Positions 45,914-55,789 of a DNA stretch of 64,000 nucleotides are shown here, one piece after another. Source of the stretch: Actinomycetes bacterium (lineage in GTDB: Bacteria > Actinomycetota > Thermoleophilia > BMS3ABIN01); NCBI GenBank assembly GCA_021787475.1, contig JAJYLW010000001.1, positions 1 to 64,000 on the forward strand, in the 5' to 3' direction. Position 1 is the stretch's first letter. Every line of letters starts with the position of its first letter. Made by a program: the position numbers and the translations under genes. The notes beneath the pieces were generated by a model, which saw nothing but the letters and a program-made list of their open reading frames with translations, was not told the DNA's origin and did not search any database.

Positions 45914-47641
45914 TTAGGACAGGCCATAAAGCACGTTTTTCAGTTCGTAGTATGCCGGCTTCTTCGAGCCATCATAACGGATAACGCCGAAGAAGTTTTC
46001 TATCGTGCTTGTGTCGGTGCCAAGGTCCTGATAAGAGTAAAAGAACAAGCCCGCCACCCAAGGCTCGTTGCTGATCTGATGCATTGCATCCTCAAACTCA
46101 GCCGCCTGAAGCAGTTCATCGCCGCGCCAGGTTGGCCCATTCGTAGGACTGCCGAATTCGGTGGCCCAAATCTGTTTGTTACTGTCACCGTAGTTGACCA
46201 TGATGCTACGGATGCTGGGCGTTGAATCACTCATGGCGTACCATCCCGTCCAGGAAGGTCCGCTGGGCAAATATGGAAACGAATAGGGGTGGTAACCAAC
46301 CGCGTCCATATAATTCTTGGCGCCGTTCTGATACATCGCCGTGAGAAAGTCGCGTGGGTCAATATTCCCGGTTCCGACCGTGGGATCGCTTAAACCGGCG
46401 CTAATTACGGTCGCTTGCGGATCAACCTGCTTGATACTGGCATAACTTTGTTTTAGCACATTGGCGTATGCAACAGGGTCGGGCGCCGGCTGCCAGAACT
46501 GGGTAATGTTCGGCTCATTCCAAATCTCCCAAGTGTGAATTCCCATAGGAGCATAGTGAGCAACCGCCGCGGCAGCATAAGTCGCAAACTGGGACGGATC
46601 TGCCGGCTCGCACTTGATGCTTGTTGTGCAGTTGGCCGGTCTCGCCCATGCCGGCGTATACGTCAGCAGGGGAACGAGCTGGATGTTATGTCTGTTTGCT
46701 GCAGCCACGATCCGGTCAAAAACCGGCCAGTTGTACGATCCTGGACCATCCGGCTGCAACTCGCTCCAGGCCATGTCAAAACGGACCCAGCCAACCCCAA
46801 GACTTTCGATATCAGACATCGCATTTTCCAGATCTTGATCGCTCAGGTTGGCAAAATTGTCGCCCACAGAAAAGCCTATCTTCTTACCCGAAGTCAGAGT
46901 TTGCAGCAGTTGCCCGCCCACGCCGCTGCTTGTGGTTGCCCCCATCATCTCGCGGAAAACCGTGACATTTGAAGGCACCTGAAACTGAAGTGCAAACGTC
47001 GCCGTCGCGCCGGCGGCCATATTGCCGATATTAATCGCAAGCGGCGTAACCAGGCTGGCGCCAAAGCTGGCTGATGCACTGGTGATGGCGACATTATTGA
47101 CTTCAAATGGACTTGTATTCTTTATTGTATTATTTATTGTCAGTCGCCGCTGCAAGTAATCGCTATAATTGTCCCATAATGCAACTGCAGAGTCAACGGA
47201 CAAGTCCTGATTTATAATCTGGTTAGTGGTCTGGACGGGTTGAAAACTCCAGCTTACCTGTGTCGTGCCAGAGCTGTCCGTGACTGCGCCGGATACGTCA
47301 TATATCTGGCCCCACTGGATGCCGGAAACATCACAGTAGTAATCAGTTTTATTAACCGTACACCCGGAGAGGACGGCGCCGTTATCAATGCTAAGTGTTC
47401 CACTTGTAAGAGCGTCTTCAGATCTGGTGACCACTCCAACAACGCTGGGGATGCCGCTTTGAAAGCCTGAAGGCCAGCTAATTACAGAAGGGCCGCTGGC
47501 GGCCGCTGCACCGTTATTTTCAAACGACAAAGGCGAGAAACTGACCGCGATTACCGCTGCAACGAACAGAACTAGCCACCAAAAACGCCTGCTTATAAAG
47601 TTACGAATGGCACCGCGAACTGGCATTCCCTTGAAACCCAA
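45914..47641 (-). CDS. Secreted GH39/PslG-like glycoside hydrolase with N-terminal Ig-like/DUF11-like region
   Basis: GVGWVRFDMAWSELQPDGPGSYNWPVFDRIVAAANRHNI...HTWEIWNEPNITQFW (acid/base E)...QIWATEFGSPT (nucleophile E); N-terminal TM. Confidence 0.82.
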   Translation of the reverse strand: MGFKGMPVRGAIRNFISRRFWWLVLFVAAVIAVSFSPLSFENNGAAAASGPSVISWPSGFQSGIPSVVGVVTRSEDALTSGTLSIDNGAVLSGCTVNKTDYYCDVSGIQWGQIYDVSGAVTDSSGTTQVSWSFQPVQTTNQIINQDLSVDSAVALWDNYSDYLQRRLTINNTIKNTSPFEVNNVAITSASASFGASLVTPLAINIGNMAAGATATFALQFQVPSNVTVFREMMGATTSSGVGGQLLQTLTSGKKIGFSVGDNFANLSDQDLENAMSDIESLGVGWVRFDMAWSELQPDGPGSYNWPVFDRIVAAANRHNIQLVPLLTYTPAWARPANCTTSIKCEPADPSQFATYAAAAVAHYAPMGIHTWEIWNEPNITQFWQPAPDPVAYANVLKQSYASIKQVDPQATVISAGLSDPTVGTGNIDPRDFLTAMYQNGAKNYMDAVGYHPYSFPYLPSGPSWTGWYAMSDSTPSIRSIMVNYGDSNKQIWATEFGSPTNGPTWRGDELLQAAEFEDAMHQISNEPWVAGLFFYSYQDLGTDTSTIENFFGVIRYDGSKKPAYYELKNVLYGLS

Positions 47642-47778
47642 CCCATTTCGGTGCCTCCCCCTGTCAATAATTGCATCGGCTGAAAGAGGGACTGCTTTAG
47701 CAATTCGGTTCTATTACTTTATTTTGAAACTGGGCGGGAAAGGCAAAAGAATAGCCGCCGGGGAGGGAAAGGCTTGGG

Positions 47779-48885
47779 TCAGTGTTTTGCCAGCAGTTTT
47801 TTCAGCTCGTAGTACGCCGGTTTCCGGCTGCCGTCATAACGCAAGACCCCGAAGAAATCCTCAATATTGTTTTTTGCTGTCCCGGGGTCCTTATAAGTAT
47901 GAATAAACAGGGTGGCCAACCAGGGTTTGGCTGCAAACTGCTGAATTGCATCCTTGATTTCATACATTTGTAAATCTTCGCCGGCAAATGCCACAGGGCC
48001 GCCAGTGGGGGCGCCAAACTCTGTCGCCCAGATCTTTTTTGCCCCATCGCCGTTATCGATCATGATGCTGCGGATGCTCCCGGGCGAATCTCCCATCTTT
48101 GACCAGTAATTCCAGTTGGCAGTGTTACTGGGTAGAGCCGGATAACTGTATGGATGATAATTCACGGCATCCATGTAATCCTTGGCGCCGTCACGATACA
48201 TCCTTCTCAGAAAATCAATTGGATCAATTGTCAAATTCGAATTTGCTGCCGGCGCTATCCCTCCGGGAAGCACCGTTGCTTGCGGTTCAATCCTTTTGAT
48301 GCTGACATAGCATTTTTTTAACAGGTCGGTATACACTTCCACATTTGGCGCCGGCATCCATTGCCCGTAGATATTCGGTTCTGACCAGATTTCCCAGGTA
48401 TCAACACCCATCGGGCTGTAATGCTTTGCGGCTGCGGCCGCAAACGCCGCAAATTGCGCCGGGTCTCGCGGTGCGCACTTAAAGTTATCTGCGCAAGCGG
48501 GTTGCCTTGCCCACTTAGGCGTGAAAGCCAGATTTGGCAATACTTTGATATGGTGCCGGTTAGCAGCTTTGACAATACGGTCGAATACAGACCAGTCATA
48601 ATTGCCTGGCCCGCCGCGCTGAACAATATCCCATGACATATCAAAACGCAGCCAGCCGACGCCAATATTCTCAAAATCGGCCAGCGATGAATCCAGCTCT
48701 ACATCACTGACATTTTCAAATGCTGCGCCGACGGTAAATCCGACCCTAGCGCCAAGTCCGGGCTCAGAACCCGTCGGCTGGCTCGATGTCTGTTTTCTCT
48801 CTGCGGGCGTCCCGGCGCCGCCGCCGCAGCCTGCCAGGGCTGCCAGACAGGCTAAAATCAAAAAAAGAAGGGCTGCCTTTTTCAC
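47779..48885 (-). CDS. Lipoprotein GH39/PslG-like glycoside hydrolase
   Basis: Lipobox LAALAGC; GVGWLRFDMSWDIVQRGGPGNYDWSVFDRIV...WEIWSEPNIYGQW...IWATEFGAPT. Confidence 0.85.
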   Translation of the reverse strand: MKKAALLFLILACLAALAGCGGGAGTPAERKQTSSQPTGSEPGLGARVGFTVGAAFENVSDVELDSSLADFENIGVGWLRFDMSWDIVQRGGPGNYDWSVFDRIVKAANRHHIKVLPNLAFTPKWARQPACADNFKCAPRDPAQFAAFAAAAAKHYSPMGVDTWEIWSEPNIYGQWMPAPNVEVYTDLLKKCYVSIKRIEPQATVLPGGIAPAANSNLTIDPIDFLRRMYRDGAKDYMDAVNYHPYSYPALPSNTANWNYWSKMGDSPGSIRSIMIDNGDGAKKIWATEFGAPTGGPVAFAGEDLQMYEIKDAIQQFAAKPWLATLFIHTYKDPGTAKNNIEDFFGVLRYDGSRKPAYYELKKLLAKH

Positions 48886-48889
48886 CAGT

Positions 48890-49792
48890 TCACTTTATCG
48901 TCGCTTCCAGATGCCGCAAAGAGTTCTCATTGACGTTCGTTAGAAAGCTTTCTTTGAAGAGGCGAGACAATCTCGCCAGCGCTTTCCAGCGGTCGCCTCT
49001 AGCCAGCGGTCTGGGAGGGCCGTATGGCGTATTGTTTACGTCAACCACATATATCTTTTTGGAATCGCGATCCCGGAGTATATCCAGCTCCCCGACATCC
49101 AATCCCATTATATTTACAAAGTCGGCAATCATGTCAACTTCGGAACGACTTAATGCTGACTCAGTTTCAACAAAATTCGAAATGGCCGGATGACCAAAGC
49201 GATCCCCGTTTTTCTTGTAGTTATAATAGACAAACGGAATAATCCCATTGATTACCGGCGCCCTGATATCCTTGAACAAATCACTGTACCGATTATTGAT
49301 AATCGCTTGATAAACAAAACCGGTTTCCGGGAGCGTGGGAGTATCGAAAATTATGCCGTCGTGCGCCGTGTTGCTGTTTGATTTGCGAACATACTTTGAA
49401 TGGGTTTCGGGATCAATATCCAAACCATAACCAAAAACTTCCTTAAAAGCCTTGGCGACTCTTTCTTTACTGATGTCCGTACATGCTTGGTTCAAAAACC
49501 TGACTTGTTTCGAAAGAGCGAGAATGTTGCCGTCAAGAGAGCTGGATGTCGTGTCTTCAAACCAAACGGCCAGATCAACATCCGCCCGGAAATCATTGGT
49601 GATCTGGCAGCCAAGGACATGGCAAATCTTGTAGATTGTGTAAAAACTGGACGGTCTTTCTGGATAGAAAAGGATCTTCTTGGGTTTATGACGGACCCGC
49701 AATATTTGCATCACATATTGTTTCTTATAAGGGATTGGGTTAAAGAATTTGCCATAAACTTGATAAAGCGTCTTCTTCGGGTAGGGGTTCAT
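48890..49792 (-). CDS. ATP-grasp-like protein (start revised to MNPYPKK; track ORF extends to 50065)
   Basis: ...PVINGIIPFVYYNYKKNGDRFGHPAIS...DFVNIMGLDVGELDILRDRDSKKIYVVDVNNTPYGPP; ATGA overlap with the upstream GT2 stop; upstream 91 codons are antisense to the GT2 gene. Confidence 0.65.
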   Translation of the reverse strand: MNPYPKKTLYQVYGKFFNPIPYKKQYVMQILRVRHKPKKILFYPERPSSFYTIYKICHVLGCQITNDFRADVDLAVWFEDTTSSSLDGNILALSKQVRFLNQACTDISKERVAKAFKEVFGYGLDIDPETHSKYVRKSNSNTAHDGIIFDTPTLPETGFVYQAIINNRYSDLFKDIRAPVINGIIPFVYYNYKKNGDRFGHPAISNFVETESALSRSEVDMIADFVNIMGLDVGELDILRDRDSKKIYVVDVNNTPYGPPRPLARGDRWKALARLSRLFKESFLTNVNENSLRHLEATIK

Positions 49793-50703
49793 GACGGGTC
49801 GGCCCCCGCCTTCCTGATTTTCTGGCCCGCAAGGTAACCCCTGATCATTCCCAGGTCCCGGGCGAAGGCGATTGGGGGAAGCAAACCAAACGCCAGCGCA
49901 GATTTGTTCTTTATTCGAAACATTGAGGGAGCCTGACGCGACGTCGTGGCGGTAAGCAAAATCAGCGAAGCGATCGCAGCTCTTTGTTTCCAAAGCGAAG
50001 TTATCAGGCCCGCGACAATGGCAGCGTACAACCCAAACAAAAACTGATATCGCAACGGCGGCCACGTGTTTAATTCGCCCGCCGCAGTGCTGTTTCTGAA
50101 CTGCTGTCGATAAATTTTACGGAGGGACTCAGCCTCATGATGCCAGTAAACGATGGCGCCTTCAACAAAAATGCTATTGGTTACCTTTGCCAGTTGACGA
50201 AAGAAATAAGTATCTTCTCCGGCCAGCGTGAGCCATTCCGGGTATCCCCCCGTCGACTCCCACACACTGCGGCGAAAAGCAACGGCGCGGCTGGACAATT
50301 CCGTCTCGGTGCTGTGCAGGCGGGTCTTTGCGTCGTAGAAGGCGCTAAACTGTCGACCAATGACGCCATGGCCGATTGGCACTGTCTTCCCGTAAACAAC
50401 GCCAAGTGAGCCATCGCTATCAAGCAGCGGCTGCGAAATGGTTTTCAGCCAATTCTTGTCAAGCACGCAGCCGCCGTCGGTGACGCAGATAATAGTTGAT
50501 TGACATTTTTCTATTGCGGCATTGCGGCCCGCCGCTATGTTTGCGCCAGGATGCTCTATCAACTTTACTTTTGATCTGTTGCTTTGCCATGATTTGAGGA
50601 GCTCTAACGTGCCGTCCGTCGAACCGCCATCGCAGATAACGGTCTCGGCCGGCTTCAGAGACTGTGCGTCGATAGAATCCAAAAGCCGCGGGAGGCTGCC
50701 CAC
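49789..50703 (-). CDS. GT2 glycosyltransferase (5' end incomplete in the track)
   Basis: SLPRLLDSIDAQSLKPAETVICDGGSTDGTLELL...VTDGGCVLDKNWL; homology-like frame continues upstream (ALVCTVLNEVG) without a start codon. Confidence 0.85.
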   Translation of the reverse strand: MGSLPRLLDSIDAQSLKPAETVICDGGSTDGTLELLKSWQSNRSKVKLIEHPGANIAAGRNAAIEKCQSTIICVTDGGCVLDKNWLKTISQPLLDSDGSLGVVYGKTVPIGHGVIGRQFSAFYDAKTRLHSTETELSSRAVAFRRSVWESTGGYPEWLTLAGEDTYFFRQLAKVTNSIFVEGAIVYWHHEAESLRKIYRQQFRNSTAAGELNTWPPLRYQFLFGLYAAIVAGLITSLWKQRAAIASLILLTATTSRQAPSMFRIKNKSALAFGLLPPIAFARDLGMIRGYLAGQKIRKAGADPS

Positions 50704-50865
50704 TTCATTTAAAACTGTGCAGACCAGTGCTATTTCTTGTTTTTTTTTCGTAAATCTGCCCTCTTTTTTTTGAGAACAGCATTATATGATAATCTGATCA
50801 TTAACAACGTCCCGCCCCCGTTCCCGTTTTTGAATCTTTCAACCTCGAAAAAAACTAAAACACAT

Positions 50866-52155
50866 ATGAGATCATTCTCAATTAAAAAAATTTATAAAAA
50901 ACTCACCAAAGAATCGATTTATGCGAATTCTTCCTATTTGCTGTCAAGCTGGACGCTTTTGGCGGTTTTTGGCTTCGGCTTTTGGACAATTTGTGCTCAC
51001 CTGTATAGCGATGAACAGGTTGGCCTCGCAACAGGCCTCTTGGCGGCGTTGAACCTCATCACCAGCCTTAGCCTGATCGGCTTTGAAATGTCAATTATCC
51101 GTTTCCTGCCCAAATGTGAAAACAAAAATGTATTGCTAAATACATGTTATTCCTTGGCAGCGGCTGCGGGAATAATTATCACTGGCATATTTTTTATTCT
51201 CCAGCCGTATGTCAGCAGCAAGCTTGACGTCATCCATTCGAGCGCGCCGGTTATCTTCCTTTTTTTTCTGTTCGTGGTTGCGTCAATTGGTGGGTTTATT
51301 GTTGAGAGCACTTTCATCGCCTATCGCGAGGCGAGATATGTGCTCCGGAAAAATTTTGTCTTTAGCCTTCTGAAGCTTGTCCTTCCTTTTTTGTTTCTGG
51401 GTTTGGGCGCCTTCGGCATCTACTCGGCATACATGTTGAGCCTGACAGGTGCTGTCGCCTACAGCATGCTGGTTCTTGCCAGACGGTTCAATCATTCATT
51501 CCGGCCCAAATTGGGAATCGCCCCTCTTAAAGGAATGCTTACATTTTCGTTCGGCAATTATGTCGACGGGTTTATCGAGGGATTGCCGGTAATGGTGTTG
51601 CCAGTCATGATCATCAACATTTTCGGCGCGGACGAAGCAGCCCATTACTATATTGCAATGATGCTGGCATCATTTTTATTCACGGTGTCGACATCCGCCA
51701 CCCAATCCATGTTTGCCGAAGGTTCTTACGAGGAGCAGGAGTTGAGGGATATAATCGCCAAAGTCCTCAAATTCTTGAGTTTCTCCCTGGGGCCCGGAAT
51801 CATCGCTATGGTGCTGCTCGGCTCATTTATTCTGTCTTTGTTCGGAAAGGGCTATTCCGGTCAGGCTTCCGGCTTGCTCGACATTTTGGCGGCATCGGCA
51901 ATCCTGATGGCGCTGAACTCAATTGCTCGCACCGTCTACCGAATCAATTTTCGAATCATATCATTGACGATCATCAGCACGGTAGGATCACTGGCGATTA
52001 TTGCGCTGGCCTACTTTTTTCGCGGTTACGGCCTCAACGGCATCGGCCTCGCCTGGCTGATAGGACAACTTGTTACTCTGACAGCTTTTGCATTTTTGCT
52101 GCTTTGGCAACGGTTGAAGCTGGGGCATCGTTTAAGGCTTTCTCGTACAGGCTGA
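50866..52155 (+). CDS. Polysaccharide flippase (Wzx-like); start revised from 50737
   Basis: MRSFSIKKIYKKLTKESIYANSSYLLSSWTLLAVFGFGFWTICAHLYSDEQVGLATGLLA. Confidence 0.88.
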   Translation: MRSFSIKKIYKKLTKESIYANSSYLLSSWTLLAVFGFGFWTICAHLYSDEQVGLATGLLAALNLITSLSLIGFEMSIIRFLPKCENKNVLLNTCYSLAAAAGIIITGIFFILQPYVSSKLDVIHSSAPVIFLFFLFVVASIGGFIVESTFIAYREARYVLRKNFVFSLLKLVLPFLFLGLGAFGIYSAYMLSLTGAVAYSMLVLARRFNHSFRPKLGIAPLKGMLTFSFGNYVDGFIEGLPVMVLPVMIINIFGADEAAHYYIAMMLASFLFTVSTSATQSMFAEGSYEEQELRDIIAKVLKFLSFSLGPGIIAMVLLGSFILSLFGKGYSGQASGLLDILAASAILMALNSIARTVYRINFRIISLTIISTVGSLAIIALAYFFRGYGLNGIGLAWLIGQLVTLTAFAFLLLWQRLKLGHRLRLSRTG

Positions 52156-53302
52156 CAAGTTTATCCACGTAGGTCTCGGTACAAAACCGCTTCACGCTCA
52201 GCCTGGCGTTTGCTGACAAACGGCGGTAAAGCTGCTCATCTTTCAATAAACGAAGAATTGCGTTTGCAAACTCTTCTTTACTTGCGGGATTGGCAATGAG
52301 ACCGTTGAAATCATGTTCAAGCCATTCAGATATCCCGCCTGCGCCCGAAGCAACGACCGGGACGCCAAAACTCATAGCTTCTGGCCCCACCAGTGGAAAA
52401 GGCTCAGGCAGAACCGAAGGAACGGCAACGATATTTATTTTTTGATACCATTTATAGAGCGTGGTGTTATCTAACCGGCCAAGCAGTTTAACCGACCCCT
52501 CAAGGTTTTTCCCCCGTATCAAAGCAATCAATTTCGATCTCTCGCTGCCATCACCGGCGATGTAAAGCTTCGATCCCGGAATTTGCCTGTTGACGAGCTC
52601 GAAACTTTGAATTAGTTTCGCAATTTCTTTCTCAGGTTCCAGCCGGCCGGCAAAGAAAACGCTGTTTCCAAGCCTGTGTCCTTCTTTTTGGCTCGCGTAA
52701 GGGCTGCTTTCAATCGGATTTCCAAAATTGTAGGCAGGGCCAAATCCCTGGCTTTCAACGATTTTTTTTACATACTCGCTGGGGACGATAATTGCGGACA
52801 GGGATTTCAGGCTGCGGTAGTGCATTGACGTGCGAAAAAGCTCGAAATTGTATCGTAGAATGCCTGTATGTTTACTGCAGCAGGCTTTATCATTCGAGTT
52901 GCAGTAAGCGGCACGGGGCACCGACTTGTAAAGCCTTGGGTAAAACAGGCCCAGGTAATGGATTGTCATCAGCGTCGGAATTCGCAGACAAGCCCTCACT
53001 CCGGCGGGCGAAAAACGTGACACCAGGTGCAGGTGGATGACATCAGGCCGGAAACCCGCGATAGCTTGACGGGCGCTTCTTCTTGCCCATGGATTATACA
53101 GATGGAAGACAAATTTCCCGGCTCTTGAACGGTCTCCAGACCGGAATGAATAATCGGAAAAGCCTGGTTGTGGCGCCGGCAAATCCCCGGTCAACAACTT
53201 GACTTCGTGACCTCGCTGCTGCAGCTCGTTTCTGATTCGTTGGATGACGTTCTCGGCGCCGCCGCAGGGGGCGCCGATGTCATTCACCATCAAGATTTTC
53301 AT
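52073..53302 (-). CDS. GT4 glycosyltransferase
   Basis: MKILMVNDIGAPCGGAENVIQRIRNELQQRGHEV; FAGRLEPEKEIAKLIQSFELV; GPEAMSFGVPVVASGAGG. Confidence 0.93.
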   Translation of the reverse strand: MKILMVNDIGAPCGGAENVIQRIRNELQQRGHEVKLLTGDLPAPQPGFSDYSFRSGDRSRAGKFVFHLYNPWARRSARQAIAGFRPDVIHLHLVSRFSPAGVRACLRIPTLMTIHYLGLFYPRLYKSVPRAAYCNSNDKACCSKHTGILRYNFELFRTSMHYRSLKSLSAIIVPSEYVKKIVESQGFGPAYNFGNPIESSPYASQKEGHRLGNSVFFAGRLEPEKEIAKLIQSFELVNRQIPGSKLYIAGDGSERSKLIALIRGKNLEGSVKLLGRLDNTTLYKWYQKINIVAVPSVLPEPFPLVGPEAMSFGVPVVASGAGGISEWLEHDFNGLIANPASKEEFANAILRLLKDEQLYRRLSANARLSVKRFCTETYVDKLVSLYEKALNDAPASTVAKAAKMQKLSE

Positions 53303-55713
53303 CTGAAAATCTCCGATTTGCCATTGTCATAGATTAAGTCTTTTTGTTGATTGAGGAACGCCGTCGGAAATTGATAGTTAAGCTCGTGCTGTTGATAAAA
53401 AACAAATGCAGCGCCCTTATTCACGTTTGTCTCATCGGCAAAGACGTAGCTGTCCTGGGTGATGTTGGCAGGCAAAACATTTGCGATCACCCAGATTGGC
53501 CGCGGACCGAAGGCGGCGATTTTCTTTTTGGCAAACCAGTCCGCATAGACGGGCAGTTGCGAATTGGCATGAGTTCCCAGCCATTTAATCGAATAATCCT
53601 CTGATTGATGAGTATAATATATGTCATAATAAGTGCCGAAGTTGTTAAGCTGCATCTGAGCATAGCCGACGCCAATAAGCTGTGGAATAAAGGATCCGAT
53701 GTAAAGAAAATAAATAACGAAAAATACAGCCGTGGCGTGGTAGGCATAGCGTTTGAAAATCGCCTTTAGCAGGATGGCGCCGCCGATAACGGTGGGAAGA
53801 GCCAGAACTACGAGCAACTGTTCATAGGCCCGCAACAAGCCATAGTCGCCGGATACCATTGGCATAACCACGAAAAGAATCAGAACTCCGATATTGGCTT
53901 CGATAAGGACTTTAAGATCGTCATCCGCCAGTGACCAGCCAAGCCGGGTAGCGATGAGCCAAATTATCCCGACGACCATAAACACTTTGGCCAGCTTTTT
54001 TGCTACCTCGCCGAAATAATAGACGGACTGTCCCACGATGGCGGGGACCTTGGCATTTAACAGCACCGGCGTGTCAAACTGTGGATTATAGCCCTGATAC
54101 TTGTCCGGCAGATACGGGAGGCCGTCCCTGTCCGTATTGTCGCCGCCCGCGAAGCTGGAGGCATACTCGGTTATTAGCTGGCTTTGGTCCTGGGATTTGC
54201 CCAAAACACTGAATTGCTGACCCACCCCTTTCTGAAGATCCCAAAAGCCATTGGTGCTGCTTACCGTCTTCCAGAGAGAGCCGGCAACGGTGCTCAGATT
54301 GTTGGACGTATTGGTGATAAGCGTATTCCAGGCCAATGTCAAACAGATTAGCAATAGCGTAAACAACCAGCCGGGCAACCAGCCGGATTTGTCCGGAGTT
54401 TCCGCCTCTGAAGCCTCAACCCTTTCTGGAATCTTCCGGATGCTCGACTTCCGCAGCATCCGCCAGATCGCCGACGGCCAGTTTATCGCGGTGAACCTTC
54501 GCCTCACGCTGCGAACCGGTCGGCTTTTAATTAGCAGCGCTGTCAGAAAGACACCGAGGCCGAGGTAGGTCGTTGAATAATGCGACCAGATCATGGACAT
54601 GCCAAAAACCAGCGCCATAAAAAAGCGCGCTCCCCGAGGAGCCGCAGTATTTATCATCGCTGTCAGCAAAAGCGTAAAGAAGAAAAGGGCCATCTCCTGA
54701 CGTGTTAGAAATGCAGAGTCGCGCAACAATGGCACTTGCGAGATGAAGAACAGGACCGTGATGAAGGCATATCTTCGGTTGACATACCGACGGATAAAGC
54801 CATACATGGCGACGGGCATCAGCGCAAAGACGGCCTGGAAGACAAAGCGAAAGATGTACTGGTCGGGGATTTTTGGCGCCAGGCCGCTAATAACAGTCGG
54901 CAGGATGGTGATACTGAGGCAGGCGTTGTATGCATCCCTGAAATAACCAATGCTCCAGTGAAGATGGGCATGGGTCAGCTGAAAAACGCTAAATTCCTGG
55001 AGGATGTCATGTCCTGAGATCAACCAGCCTCTGAGCGACATACTGAGCAGCAGCGCCAGGCTAATCAGGTAAATAGAAAAAGGCAGCAGCGAAGCCGGAA
55101 CCTTGTTCCCGCCGGAAAACAGAACGACCAGGGAGAAAACCGCAACTCCTCCCAGCACAAACATTGTCAGAACATTGGAGCCGCCGTTATTCAGGCTGAT
55201 GGCTCCCAGGATGCCCCCCGCCACGAACAGTACCGGCGCGGCGTATAGCGTTGCTGTCATAAAGTTCACCTGGCGCAGTCTGACCGGCACGTTAAGATCG
55301 ACGCCGCGCATATAGCAAGCAAGCAAGAGCGCCGCGTTCATTCCCGCCACCAGGCCGACCACGTATTTCGGAGCAAGCGGATCGCCGATGCCAGCCAGCG
55401 GCAGCAGTGTATTGAGCGTCAGCCCTGCCGCCATTAGCAGGAAAATACTTAATCCAGCCGAGAAAACGATGCCCTCTCCGTCTCGCCGCGCCCGGAATCG
55501 CAACAGTCTCATTAACATGAAGCCGGGCGTAAGCAACGAGATGAACAGGCCGGGCGGAACCGCCGCCCAGAGCACGTTGGAGTCTCCTCTGAGTTCAGCG
55601 GACATGATCGAGAGGTAAACGAAAACCGCGATGAGGATCGCAATGTATGTTGCTTTCCCCGGTGCCGGTTTATTTATCCCTTTGCGGTAATGTTTGCTTG
55701 TTTTATATTCCAT
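53299..55713 (-). CDS. Large polytopic membrane protein (DUF2206-like)
   Basis: 804 aa, many TM; GLFISLLTPGFMLMRLLRFRARRDGEGIVFSAGLSIFLLM. Confidence 0.65.
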   Translation of the reverse strand: MEYKTSKHYRKGINKPAPGKATYIAILIAVFVYLSIMSAELRGDSNVLWAAVPPGLFISLLTPGFMLMRLLRFRARRDGEGIVFSAGLSIFLLMAAGLTLNTLLPLAGIGDPLAPKYVVGLVAGMNAALLLACYMRGVDLNVPVRLRQVNFMTATLYAAPVLFVAGGILGAISLNNGGSNVLTMFVLGGVAVFSLVVLFSGGNKVPASLLPFSIYLISLALLLSMSLRGWLISGHDILQEFSVFQLTHAHLHWSIGYFRDAYNACLSITILPTVISGLAPKIPDQYIFRFVFQAVFALMPVAMYGFIRRYVNRRYAFITVLFFISQVPLLRDSAFLTRQEMALFFFTLLLTAMINTAAPRGARFFMALVFGMSMIWSHYSTTYLGLGVFLTALLIKSRPVRSVRRRFTAINWPSAIWRMLRKSSIRKIPERVEASEAETPDKSGWLPGWLFTLLLICLTLAWNTLITNTSNNLSTVAGSLWKTVSSTNGFWDLQKGVGQQFSVLGKSQDQSQLITEYASSFAGGDNTDRDGLPYLPDKYQGYNPQFDTPVLLNAKVPAIVGQSVYYFGEVAKKLAKVFMVVGIIWLIATRLGWSLADDDLKVLIEANIGVLILFVVMPMVSGDYGLLRAYEQLLVVLALPTVIGGAILLKAIFKRYAYHATAVFFVIYFLYIGSFIPQLIGVGYAQMQLNNFGTYYDIYYTHQSEDYSIKWLGTHANSQLPVYADWFAKKKIAAFGPRPIWVIANVLPANITQDSYVFADETNVNKGAAFVFYQQHELNYQFPTAFLNQQKDLIYDNGKSEIFR

Positions 55714-55789
55714 CTTTTTTTGTTATTAAGCCCAGAGTGCCAGTTAACCTGGACTTATTGTAAGAACACTTCTTCTAAGCCAGTTTGAC

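Noticed and set aside
48890-50065. Full 391-aa extent of the ATP-grasp-like ORF
   Set aside because: The first 91 codons are antisense to the GT2 C-terminus; MNPYPKK at 49792 with ATGA overlap is the better start.
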